The notes: generated from the sequence alone by a model not told the origin. A stretch of 64,000 nt of DNA from Leishmania martiniquensis (GCF_017916325.1 NC_090168.1:1321143-1385142); one strand, 5' to 3'; counted from the stretch's first letter, positions 1 through 10,282 are shown. Program-made: numbers and translations.

Positions 1-632
1 ACACACACGCTCTCTCTCGTTACCCTCTCCAGAGCACTCTTGCGCGCGCACGCACACGGAGAAAGACACATACCAACTTACGGTGTCTCCTGCCTCGAGG
101 ACTGCACCGTGAATCCTCCCCGTGTGATTTCGTCGGATTCTGTCGATATGTCTGCGTGTGTATGCACCGAATGCCACAAATGTGATGCGAAGGTGACTTC
201 TGTGCGCTAGCTCGTCTATGTTTGCTTTCCATTGTAATCTGCCTCCTGTCCCGCCCTCTGCCTTTCCCTCCCCTCTATACGCCCCGACAGAGTCTTCGGT
301 GAACGCACGTACACACACACACACACACAGGCAAACACGCCAGCACCTGTAGCAGCACCAAGCAGGTGGGGGAGGGGGAGAAAGAAAAGGCTTGCTGTCC
401 CAAGAAACGAGAGGCAACGCTGAAGAGGTGCGACTCCGTATGATATCCGCCTCATTTTAATTTTCGTGTGCGTTTGTGATATCGCGTGTGTGCGTGCAGG
501 TGTGCGTGTGTATATGTGTGTACACAGCGCCCATCTGCATCGCGAAAGCAGCCGAGCGCAACAAAGAGGAGGAATCCGCACATTAGCGTCCTCTCTCTCT
601 CTCGTCTTGAAGACGGCCTTCGCGCGTGGACA
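1..632. other. Intergenic, low complexity
   Basis: No convincing gene. The stretch holds CA/GT runs (around 310-330 and 485-530) and CT-rich tracts. A pyrimidine run at 588-606 followed by an AG at 611-612 lies just upstream of the first gene and is a candidate spliced-leader acceptor for it. Open frames here are microsatellite translations. Confidence 0.6.
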
Positions 633-2420
633 ATGAGCGCAAGCACCTCCGCCGGCTACCCCGTTAACTCATGGGTTTGGATGAAACAGGACGGCTTCCC
701 TTGGTGGCCCGCGATGGTCCTGGACCCTGCGCAGGCGGGACACGACCTTCCCGAGGGCAGCGATGTCGTTCTTCTCTGTGGCCCAAGCACCGCCGCAACT
801 CTGGCGTTTGCAAGCTCGGCGGATGTGGAGCAGCTGCGCCCCTACTACGGTGCAACGCAGGACGCGGAACTCATTCAAGCCGGTCGAAGCGACGAGAGCT
901 GTTCCGCCGCTATCGATGAAATGATCGCCGCCGTGGCTGGCATGGATGCCACTCCCGGGGAGGAGCACCCGCAAGCCCCACCACCTACCGCTGCTGCCGC
1001 TGAGGGGCAGATGAATCATACGGCCTCCGGTGAGGATGAGGTGGATTGGGAGGTGCTGGCCGCCGAAGCGGAGGCGGTGAAGGCGGAGCCGCACATCTCC
1101 GTAAAAAAGGAATACAAGAGGGATAAGGTGTCTAAGAGGCACAAGAAAAAGAAGCATAACGGCAGCGGAGATGACGGTGGCCATCCTGACTCAGAGAGGT
1201 CATTTCATGTGCAGAAGAAGGCGTCGAAGAGTCATCGTCGTCATCACCGCGGCGGCGCATATTCGGAGGAGGAGGCCGATGCTCGCAGTTCCAGTGACGA
1301 TGACAAGAATGGGAACGACGAGGACGTATTCCAGCGGCGCACCGGGGCCTCCTCGAGCCGATCCGCCATAAAAAAGGCCAAGTACGAGCGGCAGAGCAAA
1401 CTAGAGGAGTACAACCTAGGGGCAGGCACGCTGTCCGACTATCATCCCCGTCACGATCCTGCCTATTACTACCGCAAGCTGCGCAGCGCACGCCGTGCGG
1501 CATCGTCGACGGAGTTGCGAACGTGCACGCAGCAGCTGCGCAACTACATATCGCAGTGTCTTTGCGGTGCCGCAACGGCATTAGATGTCGAGGCAGACAT
1601 TCTTGGAGTTCTTCGGCAGCTGACGAACGTGGACGTGACTGTGACGCAGCTGCAGGAGACAGGGGTTGGTGTTGCCGTCGGCAGCCTCCTCCGCTCCTTC
1701 ACCACGCCCGTGGTGCAGCTGGCGCAGGCCATACTGAACTACTGGTTTCACTCCTTGCCGCAGAACACAAAGCAGCAGCTCTCCGCGGAAAACGAGGTGG
1801 ACCGGTGCTCCATCGAGACCTGCTCCGATGACGTGGCTGGCGACAACGGGCTCGGCCGCATCGGTGTAAACCTCTTCAGTTGCTTCACCAACGAAGAGGT
1901 CAACGATGCGCCTGGCAGCCTCGATACAATGTCGTTGTGTGCCACCATCGAAGACGCGCTGGAGCGCCGCTGCGACGCGGATGCGCAGATGCTAGTGCTC
2001 TCAGCCTTTGGCGATGCCGGCGACACCGGGAAAGCACTGCGGCGCCTCGTGTTGGAGGGTAAGATTGATGTGGAGGACATTGTTAAGTACGCAGGGGATC
2101 TTGCCTTTCTCGTCCGCGCGCGACAGCGCCGCCCACCGAAGATGAAATTGGACTGGAACTTGCCGACCTCTCCAGCTTGCAGCGCCACTGGCTCGCCGAT
2201 CTCTCCATACGGCGTCTTCTCACCCAACGACAACGTCTCGACTGGCAGTTCCACTTTAGGCTCCCCAGCTGGGCGCACCACTACCGCGCTGTATAGCTGC
2301 CCGCACTGCGGTGCCAACGACGCGTACGAGAGCAGCTACTCGGTGCAGGCGCACGACAACTTACCTGACATTTTGCGCTGCAAGAAGTGTGGGCAGACGT
2401 GGAATATGGCAGAGCAATAA
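633..2420 (+). CDS. PWWP-domain TFIIS-like transcription elongation factor
   Basis: A 595-aa nuclear protein. A PWWP domain lies near residues 11-70 (FPWWPA at 22-27), a methylated-histone/nucleosome reader fold. A Lys-, His- and acidic-rich disordered linker follows (about 110-290). A helical segment at about 295-375 resembles the TFIIS N-terminal (LW) domain. A C-terminal zinc ribbon has C556-x2-C559 and C583-x2-C586. This order matches the kinetoplastid PWWP-containing TFIIS2-1 type described in trypanosomes. TFIIS stimulates transcript cleavage by backtracked RNA polymerase II. The start is the ATG at 633; the frame is open upstream but only through low-complexity sequence. The ribbon hairpin that normally carries Asp-Glu reads QAHDN here, so cleavage stimulation may be altered (inference). 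Family call is firm; activity is not. Confidence 0.88.
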   Translation: MSASTSAGYPVNSWVWMKQDGFPWWPAMVLDPAQAGHDLPEGSDVVLLCGPSTAATLAFASSADVEQLRPYYGATQDAELIQAGRSDESCSAAIDEMIAAVAGMDATPGEEHPQAPPPTAAAAEGQMNHTASGEDEVDWEVLAAEAEAVKAEPHISVKKEYKRDKVSKRHKKKKHNGSGDDGGHPDSERSFHVQKKASKSHRRHHRGGAYSEEEADARSSSDDDKNGNDEDVFQRRTGASSSRSAIKKAKYERQSKLEEYNLGAGTLSDYHPRHDPAYYYRKLRSARRAASSTELRTCTQQLRNYISQCLCGAATALDVEADILGVLRQLTNVDVTVTQLQETGVGVAVGSLLRSFTTPVVQLAQAILNYWFHSLPQNTKQQLSAENEVDRCSIETCSDDVAGDNGLGRIGVNLFSCFTNEEVNDAPGSLDTMSLCATIEDALERRCDADAQMLVLSAFGDAGDTGKALRRLVLEGKIDVEDIVKYAGDLAFLVRARQRRPPKMKLDWNLPTSPACSATGSPISPYGVFSPNDNVSTGSSTLGSPAGRTTTALYSCPHCGANDAYESSYSVQAHDNLPDILRCKKCGQTWNMAEQ

Positions 2421-3307
2421 CACCGGAACGCTTTTCGTCGTGGATGAGGAGGACAGAGGCAGAGTGGTTCGGCAAGTGCGAGCATTGCCTCCCGTGCAGA
2501 TGTTCTATGATGCTCACGGTGATTTTTTGTGTTCTTGTGTTGATGTGTGAGGGGGTGGGAGGGGGGAGCGTGTAGCAGCTCGACATCGGAGCGCGCCTGC
2601 CAACGCTGCGGCGATGAGGGCCGGTGTCAGTTACCAAGGTCAGGGCGCATGGGGCTCTATCAGCAGCACCACATTGATGGGCGTATGTGCCTTTTTGTGC
2701 GTAGCGCTGGTAAGTGTGTCTGCGCGGATCGGTAACAGCTCAGAACGCGACATGTTGAGAGAAGCAAAGGCAAAAACAAAAAGAAATGAGAGGAGCGGAG
2801 GTTCAACTTTCCCTTTCTGTGCGCGCGCACCCCCAAGGCAAGATGAGTGCGACATCCGTGAGTAGGCCCCGGCAACCGCCACGAGTTGCAGCTTTCTTGC
2901 CCACTGACGGGTTGAGATGGTTGGAGAGGGTGTCGACGAGGTCATAAAAGAGAGCCGAATCTGATCAAGAGCGGAGCATAGAGACATGTGCGATTGAGAG
3001 CCGGTGGCGATTCCTCGTCGATGCGTCTAAGGGCATGTGTTGCCGCGACGGGGCCGCAGGGGGTGACAGGCGACATTCGCTATGACTGTTGCTGACCGAT
3101 CCTTCTCCTCATTCCCCGCAGCGGCGAGGAGCTATAGATAGGCGGTAGGGCAGGGATGCATGAGCCCTAAGCCGATTGTGCCTCGCGTGGTGGCTCGTGG
3201 GCTCAATCACCACGTGGTATCATGTCGGCAGCAAGAGGATATTGGGGAGAAAGGAAGGCCAGAGTTTTCCTATATGGCTCTCCTTTCTCTTCTGTTGCTC
3301 GCCAGCC
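2421..3307. other. Intergenic between TFIIS-like gene and CHAP duplication
   Basis: No convincing gene. Presumed 3' UTR of the TFIIS-like gene and intergenic spacer, with short GT/CA runs. The left border of the tandem duplication is at 3308. Confidence 0.5.
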
Positions 3308-5269
3308 GAGCACCATCGCATTAACCCCCCTCCCTCACACACGCGCGCACACACACACTCCTCTCTCGTACCTCCCGGAATGCTTTCACTGCGCATTCTC
3401 ATCCTCAGAGTCGTCGCTGTTTTGCTCACTCATTCTCTGTCTCATTTCAAGCCGAATGCTTTCACCGGTGCCCTCACGTGCAGGTGCGGAAAACATACAG
3501 CGATGTGGAAGAGTGCGGGGGAAAGGAAGGAGCGGTGGCCGCGGCTACGTGAAGCACCGCAGATGATGTCAGCACACGAGAGTACGCGCACCATCACGGG
3601 TTTCGGTATGCGCCCAAACCCTCTCTCGCTCTCGCTCTCACGCGGTCTTCGGACGCGCGAAAACGCTGCGGGCGGATCTCTGGTCTTTGCAGGAGCCACT
3701 GATGTTGCCCCTGCAGCGACCCGATCATGTTCCCATCCTCACCGCTGCCCACCTGTCCTCTCCCACACCCTCTCTCTCTTCCTCTTTGCACCAGAGCGCC
3801 CCAATTGCTCCCGGCACTGACGTAAAGAGATCGGCATCACTCCCTGCGTGTTGTCCTCCGCACACTCGCACCTGCTTTGCTTTTTCCCCTCCTGTTTCCT
3901 ACGTGGATCCTCTTTTCAAAGTCTGCCCCGCCTTCCCGCCTTGAAGCCCGTCGGGCCGCCCAAACCTGAAACGCACAGCTGCTGCAGTGACTCCCATTAA
4001 CACCTAGGGCCGCCGCTCTTCTTATCGTCATATAGAACCTCGGCATCCCTCCGCCTTTCCACCTGCTCCTTCCCCCCCCTCTTGTCCTCGGCGAGGGGTA
4101 GCACAACCGGAAGAAGGGAATGCAGAACAGGCTCGAGCGATTTTCTGCCAATGGAGCCGACTCATTTCGTCAGCGAGATGCGAAACGCTCCTTCACCCAA
4201 GAGGCTCGCAGTCGAGTCCCCCTCCGACTCCTCCTGGCCTCCAAGTGGAGGAGTAATACAATGCAGCAACCTGGAAAGCGTTGCGCAGTTCTCTTCTACA
4301 CCGGTCGCCTGTACTGACGACGCTGCACATGCCGAAGTCGTCATCCGCCGGCCTGCCAGCAGCAACGCTGTTGCTACTCCACCCAACAACTGTGACGCCG
4401 CCGGCAGCGAAGGTGCCTACAGTAGCCCCTCTGAGAACCAGAACGCCGTCGGCTGCTGTAGTCCGGTGCGCCGCCTCCTACTGAAGAGTGATCCACTGCT
4501 GTACGGCATCATCAAGTGGCACCTGGCAGCCCTCTTGCTCCTCTTTCTCACCTTCATTGTCTTTGGCGTATTCTACAGCGGCTTCCGCTACCGCGGAAAC
4601 TGCATAGACGATGGAAAGAGGCCGGCCGATCTATGCGTTACGCCCTTCGGCTCCATCCTTGGCGTCTACAACGGTGTCTTAGCTTACAGCAACTGCAATG
4701 AAACGTTCGAGTCCGGCAACCAGACGTTCATGAACCTGACGGTGCCAGAGCGGAACCCGGAGACAGGGGAAATCACGTTCTATCTCCAGCGGTTCTTTAC
4801 AGGGATGGCGTGGCAGTGCGTTGAGTTTGCACGTCGATACTGGATGCTGCGTGGGTCACCGCAGCCCGCGTTCTTTGAATCCGTCCGTGGAGCAGCGGAC
4901 ATTTGGAATCTGACCTACGTGAGGCTCGTGGAGAACACCTCGTTAACGACCCCGCTGTTGAGGTTTGAAAACGGAGGTCGCATGAGCGACGGCCTCAAGG
5001 CACCGCAGATGGGCGACATCATCATCTACCCCGTCCAAGACAATGGGATGCCCTACGGCCATGTTGCCGTCATCGCGGCTATTGAGCTGGCCGCAGACGG
5101 TGTTGTCTATTTAGCCGAGCAAAACTGGAATAATAGGGTATGGGCTGGGGAGCAGCACAACTACAGTAGAAAGATTTATCTCAACTACGATATGATCACC
5201 TCGACTGTAACACTTTATGACCCGGAAGCTGAGATTCTCGGGTGGATGCGCTACGAGTAAACGCTCGAA
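3308..5269 (+). repeat. Tandem duplication, unit 1
   Basis: First copy of a 1.96 kb head-to-tail direct duplication. It carries about 840 bp of 5' flank plus the first CHAP gene. The 5' flank is almost identical to unit 2; I see a 2-base and a 1-base indel. The 13-bp sequence gagcaccatcgca sits at 3308, at the junction (5270) and after unit 2 (7229), which suggests unequal exchange at short direct repeats. Confidence 0.93.
4151..5260 (+). CDS. Membrane-anchored CHAP amidase-like protein 1 (catalytic Cys present)
   Basis: A 369-aa type II membrane protein. It has a Ser/Pro-rich cytosolic N-terminus, one transmembrane helix at about 124-144, then a C-terminal CHAP (Cys/His amidohydrolase/peptidase) domain. 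Visible catalytic elements are WQC223VEFARRYW, GH304VAV and the AE323QNW motif. The order and spacing resemble the amidase domain of bacterial glutathionylspermidine synthetase and trypanothione synthetase; trypanosomatid databases often call such proteins D-alanyl-glycyl endopeptidase-like. A family motif, PFGSILGVYNGVLAYSNC, precedes the core. Sequons (NET, NQT, NLT) lie distal to the membrane segment. The substrate is unknown: a gamma-glutamyl amide or a peptidoglycan-type bond are both possible. The ATG at 4151 is the first in frame; upstream in-frame codons are non-ATG. Confidence 0.88.
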   Translation: MEPTHFVSEMRNAPSPKRLAVESPSDSSWPPSGGVIQCSNLESVAQFSSTPVACTDDAAHAEVVIRRPASSNAVATPPNNCDAAGSEGAYSSPSENQNAVGCCSPVRRLLLKSDPLLYGIIKWHLAALLLLFLTFIVFGVFYSGFRYRGNCIDDGKRPADLCVTPFGSILGVYNGVLAYSNCNETFESGNQTFMNLTVPERNPETGEITFYLQRFFTGMAWQCVEFARRYWMLRGSPQPAFFESVRGAADIWNLTYVRLVENTSLTTPLLRFENGGRMSDGLKAPQMGDIIIYPVQDNGMPYGHVAVIAAIELAADGVVYLAEQNWNNRVWAGEQHNYSRKIYLNYDMITSTVTLYDPEAEILGWMRYE

Positions 5270-6109
5270 GAGCACCATCGCATTAACCCCCCTCCCTCAC
5301 ACACGCGCGCACACACACACTCCTCTCTCGTACCTCCCGGAATGCTTTCACTGCGCATTCTCATCCTCAGAGTCGTCGCTGTTTTGCTCACTCATTCTCT
5401 GTCTCATTTCAAGCCGAATGCTTTCACCGGTGCCCTCACGTGCAGGTGCGGAAAACATACAGCGATGTGGAAGAGTGCGGGGGAAAGGAAGGAGCGGTGG
5501 CCGCGGCTACGTGAAGCACCGCAGATGATGTCAGCACACGAGAGTACGCACCATCACGGGTTTCGGTATGCGCCCAAACCCTCTCTCGCTCTCGCTCTCA
5601 CGCGGTCTTCGGACGCGCGAAAACGCTGCGGGCGGATCTCTGGTCTTTGCAGGAGCCACTGATGTTGCCCCTGCAGCGACCCGATCATGTTCCCATCCTC
5701 ACCGCTGCCCACCTGTCCTCTCCCACACCCTCTCTCTCTTCCTCTTTGCACCAGAGCGCCCCAATTGCTCCCGGCACTGACGTAAAGAGATCGGCATCAC
5801 TCCCTGCGTGTTGTCCTCCGCACACTCGCACCTGCTTTGCTTTTTCCCCTCCTGTTTCCTACGTGGATCCTCTTTTCAAAGTCTGCCCCGCCTTCCCGCC
5901 TTGAAGCCCGTCGGGCCGCCCAAACCTGAAACGCACAGCTGCTGCAGTGACTCCCATTAACACCTAGGGCCGCCGCTCTTCTTATCGTCATATAGAACCT
6001 CGGCATCCCTCCGCCTTTCCACCTGCTCCTTCCCCCCCTCTTGTCCTCGGCGAGGGGTAGCACAACCGGAAGAAGGGAATGCAGAACAGGCTCGAGCGAT
6101 TTTCTGCCA
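5261..6109. other. Intergenic/5' flank of the second CHAP copy
   Basis: A near-exact copy of the 3308-4150 flank. It contains a long pyrimidine tract shortly before the second ATG (about 6008-6045), a likely trans-splicing signal. Short open frames here duplicate those in unit 1 and are not genes. Confidence 0.7.
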
Positions 6110-7228
6110 ATGGAGCCGACTCATTTCGTCAGCGAGATGCGAAACGCTCCTTCACCCAAGAGGCTCGCAGTCGAGTCCCCCTCCGACTCCTCCTGGCCTC
6201 CAAGTGGAGGAGTAATACAATGCAGCAACCTGGAAAGCGTTGCGCAGTTCTCTTCTACACCGGTCGCCTGTACTGACGACGCTGCACATGCCGAAGTCGT
6301 CATCCGCCGGCCTGCCAGCAGCAACGCTGTTGCTACTCCACCCAACAACTGTGACGCCGCCGGCAGCGAAGGTGCCTACAGTAGCCCCTCTGAGAACCAG
6401 AACGCCGTCGGCTGCTGTAGTCCGGTGCGCCGCCTCCTACTGAAGAGTGATCCACTGCTGTACGGCATCATCAAGTGGCACCTGGCAGCCCTCTTGCTCC
6501 TCTTTCTCACCTTCATTGTCTTTGGCGTATTCTACAGCGGCTTCCGCTACCGCGGAAACTGCATAGACGATGGAAAGAGGCCGGCCGATCTATGCGTTAC
6601 GCCCTTCGGCTCCATCCTTGGCGTCTACAACGGTGTCTTAGCTTACAGCAACTGCAATGAAACGTTCGAGTCCGGCAACCAGACGTTCATGAACCTGACG
6701 GTGCCAGAGCGGAACCCGGAGACAGGGGAAATCACGTTCTATCTCCAGCGGTTCTTTACAGGGATGGCGTGGCAGGGCGTTGAGTTTGCACGTCGATACT
6801 GGATGCTGCGTGGGTCACCGCAGCCCGCGTTCTTTGAGCCTGTTCCTAGTGCAGCAGAAATTTGGAATCTGACCTACGTGAGGCTCGTGGAGAACACCTC
6901 GTTAACGACCCCGCTGTTGAGGTTTGAAAACGGAGGTCGCATGAGCGACGGCCTCAAGGCACCGCAGATGGGCGACATCATCATCTACCCCGTCCAAGAC
7001 AATGGGCTGCCCTGCGGCCATGTTGCCGTCATCGCGGCTATTGAGCTGGCCGCAGACGGTGTTGTCTATTTGGCCGAGCAAAACTGGAATAATAGGGTAT
7101 GGGCTGGGGAGCAGCACAACTACAGTAGAAAGATTTATCTCAACTACGATATGATCACCTCGACTGTAACACTTTATGACCCGGAAGCTGAGATTCTCGG
7201 GTGGATGCGCTACGAGTAAACGCTCGAA
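5270..7228 (+). repeat. Tandem duplication, unit 2
   Basis: Second copy of the 1.96 kb unit, ending at 7228 just before a third occurrence of gagcaccatcgca. Within the coding part it matches unit 1 exactly over the first 222 codons. It differs only in a patch at 6776-6862, at two bases near the catalytic His codon, and at one silent site. Confidence 0.93.
6110..7219 (+). CDS. CHAP amidase-like protein 2, catalytic Cys replaced by Gly (predicted pseudoenzyme)
   Basis: A 369-aa duplicate of the upstream CHAP protein with the same topology (TM about 124-144, C-terminal CHAP domain). It differs by seven residues, all in the catalytic domain. The nucleophile is lost (WQG223VEF instead of WQC), SVRGAAD becomes PVPSAAE, and MPY becomes LPC immediately before GH304VAV. 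The His and the later EQNW Glu remain. The reading frame is intact, so this is not simple decay. CHAP hydrolysis needs the Cys, so the protein should be catalytically dead but could still bind substrate or partner the active copy (inference). Confidence 0.88.
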   Translation: MEPTHFVSEMRNAPSPKRLAVESPSDSSWPPSGGVIQCSNLESVAQFSSTPVACTDDAAHAEVVIRRPASSNAVATPPNNCDAAGSEGAYSSPSENQNAVGCCSPVRRLLLKSDPLLYGIIKWHLAALLLLFLTFIVFGVFYSGFRYRGNCIDDGKRPADLCVTPFGSILGVYNGVLAYSNCNETFESGNQTFMNLTVPERNPETGEITFYLQRFFTGMAWQGVEFARRYWMLRGSPQPAFFEPVPSAAEIWNLTYVRLVENTSLTTPLLRFENGGRMSDGLKAPQMGDIIIYPVQDNGLPCGHVAVIAAIELAADGVVYLAEQNWNNRVWAGEQHNYSRKIYLNYDMITSTVTLYDPEAEILGWMRYE

Positions 7229-7552
7229 GAGCACCATCGCAAGATGCGGCAAAAAGAAGTAAAACTCTTCAGTGGTACTTCCTGCTATGCAGCGTATACA
7301 CAAACCTGTAGATGCGCACGTGTACTCATCTACGCGCTACAGAAACCTTTGCTCACGCTTCGAAAGCATATACAGACAGCGACATGTGCCTCTTGTGCTC
7401 ATGACTGACCTGCTTATTTATGCGTCAAGTAGTGTAAGCACAGCGCGCTGCGGACAGCGGCTGTCCCGGTCTTGGCCTTTTCTTCTTGGTCCAGTTGCAT
7501 TTTTTATTCCGTACGTCTTTTAAAAAAGACCACTGCCCCTGCTAGCCCGCTA

Positions 7553-7849
7553 TACCCGGTCTGTGCGAGGTCCATGAGCCTGCAGCCTGCCTGTCCAGCG
7601 TGCCCCACCGCTAGACTTGCCCTTTCCCCACAGCGCTCCCCCCAGGCAGCTCCGCTGCCTGGGGGGAGGCCTCCAGGATCGGAGAATGCGAGCGCGGCGC
7701 AGTAGAGCGCTGCCGACCGCCGGCGGCGTGGTGTACCACATCCAGAAAAACCGCATCCAGAGAGCAGAAGGGCGCCAGTGGTGGAGGGAAGAGATGCGGG
7801 GAGAGATGCATGGCGGTCGGCCGCGCGGTGCGTGCGCGCAGCACGTGCG
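7553..7849 (-). repeat. Dispersed element fragment, SIDER-like plus inverted L-repeat piece
   Basis: Positions 7697-7849 are the reverse complement of the L-repeat segment that ends in ctactgcgcc (compare 35476-35628). Positions about 7553-7580 share a tacccggtctgtgcg...ccatgagcctg signature with 12481-12512. Short dispersed elements in 3' UTRs of this genus include degenerate SIDER retroposons; that assignment is inference. Confidence 0.6.
7636..7668. repeat. Perfect inverted repeat / hairpin
   Basis: Two 14-base arms, ctccccccaggcag and ctgcctggggggag, are perfectly complementary and separated by a 5-base loop. It lies about 420 bases downstream of the CHAP pseudoenzyme stop, probably in its 3' UTR or the following spacer. 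A transcript would form a very stable stem. Confidence 0.85.
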
Positions 7850-8719
7850 AAACACCTTGCGCTTGATTGAAAGGAGGGCGTTCCATAGAGCAAGGTCGTT
7901 TTCAGGCGTCTGTAGGTAAGTGAGTCATGGGAAGAGCTATGAGACGTATAAGCGAACGCTGGGCGATGTCCTGTTCTTTTCCGGCCTCTTTGTATGGAGG
8001 ATGAGCAGGGGGGCTTAACGGGACGGACGGTGGTGTCACGCCGCTACTGCTTTCGGTGTGTGCGCGCTTTGTCTGTCTCGTGGGTGTAGCGCCCTCAGTT
8101 TCCTTGTCTACCTCTTCCGCTGTATGCTTCGTGAAGCGTTGCGCTTTGCGCATACGTTGTGATATACGTGTGCGTATCCCATGCGATCGTCCGCCTCCTC
8201 CCGCGACCGTATCATCTTCCACGCAGGTCGCGATATTTTCCTAAAACGCAACATAACCTTCCTCCCCCCTCTCTGTTTGGGTGTGTCAGTGAGCAAGTGT
8301 GCGTCTGTGTGTGTGTGCTTTTATTTTTATTTGCTTTGTTTTCGTGTCTGTCTACCCCTACACAGGTCGCTTCTATCCGCCGGTGAGTCGTGGGCAAGTG
8401 AATCTGCCGTAAGCGGGTCTACGCATATGCTCGGTTATCTTCGTCAGCCTCGTGAAGTATATCTTCTTGCTGTTTTTTTTCTGTTATGAGACGGCGGTAG
8501 CCCTCTCTGCTGCTCCTCCTTCGTGTTTTTTTTGCTTGAATAAAGGCACCCGTTTCCGACATGTCGTTTCCGGCGCGTTTCCTTTTTCATTAGTGAGCCA
8601 AGCCAAGCCCTCCCTCGTCCCAGGAAGGGGAGATTATGCGTTGCAACCATCGCGCACTCCCAAACTGACAACCGAGCAAGCGCCTGCAAGTCCACCGTGG
8701 AGGTGCCTCTGCAGACACC

Positions 8720-8734
8720 TATATATATATATAT
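8720..8734. repeat. TA microsatellite
   Basis: Uninterrupted TA dinucleotides in an intergenic spacer. Confidence 0.9.
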
Positions 8735-10211
8735 GCGTATACATAGGACTGGTGCGAGTTTCACAGAATGCAAAGACTCTGGCCGTTGGGCGTTTCTGTT
8801 GATTCGACATCTACGCGCATACAGACGCCGGCGGATCGATACCAATTTTACTTTATCACGCTATGCGCTGTACCTTGCGTTCGCCCCCCTCTGCCTTTTC
8901 TCTTTTCCCTACTTTCGCCTCCCTCTGTGTGTATTTCCTTCCCTCTCTCTCTCTGTCTCCCTCTCTCTCCTCTTTCGCATTCTCCAGCGTGTGCTTTCAG
9001 ACGGTGGGAGTGGGGGGTTGCTGGCGGCTGTGGCTGCCCTGGCGATCGTGCGCAGCCTCCGTCACTCGTTTCCCTTTCCCCTCCCTCTTTGTCTGATCTA
9101 CGACACACCAGCCCCACTGCCCACGCTCCAAACGATCTCACCGCCTGGCCAACGTTCCTTCTTTTTTTGTGTCGTTTCACTCGCATATCTGTGCTAATGC
9201 GTGATGGCGGCTCTCTCCCCCTCTGTGTGTGGGTGGGTGGAGGTGCCCGTGTACGCGTCCCTTTGGCTGAGCGAACATACGGCACGAACCGACAGCGCGG
9301 CTATGCGCCTGTCAAAGAACTTCGTCAGCTCCCTTGAAAGGGATGAGGGCAGAGGCACCGGTAAAGTCGGCAACATTGTGTTGTGCATCGTAGATAGAGC
9401 AGTGGGAGGTGCGGTGTGGAGAAGGAGGGATCGTGGGCGATGAAAAATACGCACGAGAGGTGTTCTCAGCAAACGGGTTGCACCAAGGGACAAATAGCAG
9501 CAGTAAAGCAACAAGAAGGGTCGGAAGAGAAAGAAGTAATGAAGATAAACAAACATTTTATGCTGAAGCGTTGGTCTTCTTTGATGCTTATCAATGCACG
9601 AACGCGCACACACACGAAAAAAAGCTCAACAGTTTTCAGATGTGCAGCTGGATGGAGCGGGGAGCTCGATTCTCAGCTCACATATACATCAGCGGCTCTT
9701 TGCATGTGGGTGTAGATGGAGGGCTCAAATCTCGCTCTCTGTTGCCGTCGCTCTGCATCCACCACCGTCTTTTCCCGGCGCACGTGCCACCCTTCAGATG
9801 TATATATGCATGCAGCGTGAGAGGAGAAGAGAAGGCGACGCGTGTGCGTCGGCGCATGAGTACACATGTCTCTGCGAGCCATCTTCCTTTCCACTCGCTA
9901 ATTTTTGCCTCTTCGACATCTCTCCCGACCGCGTCCGCCCTCTTTCTCAATGGCATACACACGCACGCGCTCAAGAGTGATTTTCCCTCTGCGCTACATA
10001 TTTCTCTTCGACTCTCACGCTGCCGTTTCGCTTCGCTCTTCGTTAGTCTGCCTTCTATTTCTTCCTCGGCCCGCTCATTACCGTTCGTGCGCGGGGCTGT
10101 GTGCTCACCCTTTCCGCGCGTGTCGGTCCCCGCTCTGTCTTTTGCGCTGTTGCCAACAACCGTCTGTGACTGCAACCCCCCCCCCCACACACGCACACAC
10201 ACACATGCACA

Positions 10212-10236
10212 CCTCTGTTTTCACCTACTCCGTCAG
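10212..10236 (+). promoter_or_regulatory. Candidate trans-splice acceptor
   Basis: A pyrimidine-rich run ending in cag at 10234-10236, about 47 bases before the ATG at 10283. This fits a spliced-leader addition site. Prediction from sequence only. Confidence 0.4.
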
Positions 10237-10282
10237 TGTGGGAGGCACGAGAAGAAACAAAAAGGGAATAAAAGTGACGAGG

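Larger units (their letters stand above)
7220..10282. other. Intergenic, 3 kb, no convincing gene
   Basis: Holds a perfect 14-bp-stem hairpin (7636-7668), an inverted fragment of the L repeat (7697-7849), a TA microsatellite (8720-8734) and pyrimidine-rich tracts (about 8860-9180). Several open frames exceed 100 codons but are low-complexity, mutually overlapping and lack domains. Confidence 0.55.
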
